A stretch of DNA of 61,856 bases from NCBI GenBank assembly GCA_002049495.1, contig LLYS01000013.1, positions 1-61,856 of the forward strand, given 5' to 3'. Every line of letters starts with the position of its first letter. Positions within the stretch are counted from its first letter, which is position 1. The stretch comes from Epsilonproteobacteria bacterium tcs-49. Its GTDB lineage: Bacteria; Campylobacterota; Campylobacteria; Campylobacterales; Sulfurovaceae. The notes under the pieces are model-generated. The model was not told the origin of the DNA. It did not search any database and saw only the letters and a program-made list of their open reading frames with translations. Shown here one piece after another: positions 61,616 through 61,856 of the stretch. A program made the position numbers and the translations under genes.

Positions 61616-61856
61616 TTAGTCCGTTTTGAACTCTTCGAGTTTGGAGTTGAGTTCGTCGGTCATGGAGTTGAGGTGATCGGCCGCGGCGGCGATCTCCTCT
61701 ACGCTTCTGGCGTTGCTTGATGAAAGCGTATTGATCTCCTCAACCTGGTTTACGATAGTCTCGACGCTTTTGCCCGTCTTTTCAAAATCTGTAACGGTTT
61801 TATCGCTGACCTGTACCGCCACGTCGACGACACGTACCGTATCGTTGATGCGCTGT
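61616..61856 (-). CDS. Methyl-accepting chemotaxis protein, C-terminal end (5' cut by window)
   Basis: The window ends inside this gene. The last ~80 residues contain the end of a receptor signalling domain: VEEINTLSSSNARSVEEIAA, then AADHLNSMTDELNSKLEEFK and the stop at 61616. The sensor part is outside. It ends in the terminator at 61598 and lies about 90 bases upstream of the CZB receptor operon, which is read in the same direction. Confidence 0.85.
   Translation of the reverse strand, partial: QRINDTVRVVDVAVQVSDKTVTDFEKTGKSVETIVNQVEEINTLSSSNARSVEEIAAAADHLNSMTDELNSKLEEFKTD

Overview
The window looks like chromosomal DNA of a Campylobacterota (former Epsilonproteobacteria) chemolithotroph of middling G+C, in the general neighbourhood of Sulfurovum, Nitratifractor or Sulfurimonas. 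This is inferred from gene content, not from a marker gene. The signs are histidine kinases with the HQW(R/K)QPL H-box, a CheB without receiver, a RibBA with a degenerate second half, a Cas9 resembling the Nitratifractor type II-C enzyme, a BacNav sodium channel like that of Arcobacter, and very tight gene packing with overlapping stop codons.

Layout. 1-7.8 kb: a truncated double-Cache chemoreceptor, fumC, a fumarylacetoacetase-family hydrolase, dnaE with a structured leader, and yjdM. 7.8-11.1 kb: a luxP homologue retaining every known AI-2 contact residue, overlapping a sensor kinase likely to be its LuxQ partner. 11.1-17.6 kb: a type II-C CRISPR-Cas island with 15 identical repeats (each ending in an extended -10 promoter), tracrRNA, cas2, cas1 and cas9. 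It is flanked by a strongly structured unassigned RNA on one side and a truncated HEPN-like gene on the other. 17.6-23.4 kb: housekeeping genes (mobB, fbp, a small Cys protein, metG, a MurF-N-like protein, ribBA) and tRNA-Gln plus initiator tRNA. 23.6-31.7 kb: a complete type I restriction-modification operon (hsdM-hsdS-X-X-hsdR). Two unusual genes, a predicted nucleotidyltransferase and an unknown partner, sit between hsdS and hsdR. 31.7-36.8 kb: a radical SAM/B12 protein, two membrane proteins, a PLP aminotransferase and an AraC/GyrI regulator.

36.8-45.2 kb is a signalling cluster: HDOD protein, REC-GGDEF-EAL, membrane sensor kinase and REC-kinase (the last three with overlapping ends), then bacteriohemerythrin, ankyrin protein, a small unknown and a double nitroreductase of the SagB type. 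45.2-54.3 kb: tex, hup, a lipoprotein, a RecD2-like helicase, an MltC-like transglycosylase, nhaA and a voltage-gated sodium channel. 54.3-61.9 kb: a PAS-PAS-GGDEF-EAL protein, an unknown, a duplicated DUF1538 transporter with a PII-like tail, and a chemotaxis adaptation operon (CZB chemoreceptor, cheB, cheR) ending in another truncated chemoreceptor.

Themes: a defence belt (CRISPR, HEPN remnant, restriction-modification with an embedded two-gene module) and dense sensory and c-di-GMP signalling. The observations most worth follow-up are the LuxP/LuxQ pair, the structured RNA at 11343-11495 and the nucleotidyltransferase pair inside the hsd operon. All functions are read from sequence only; no database search was run.
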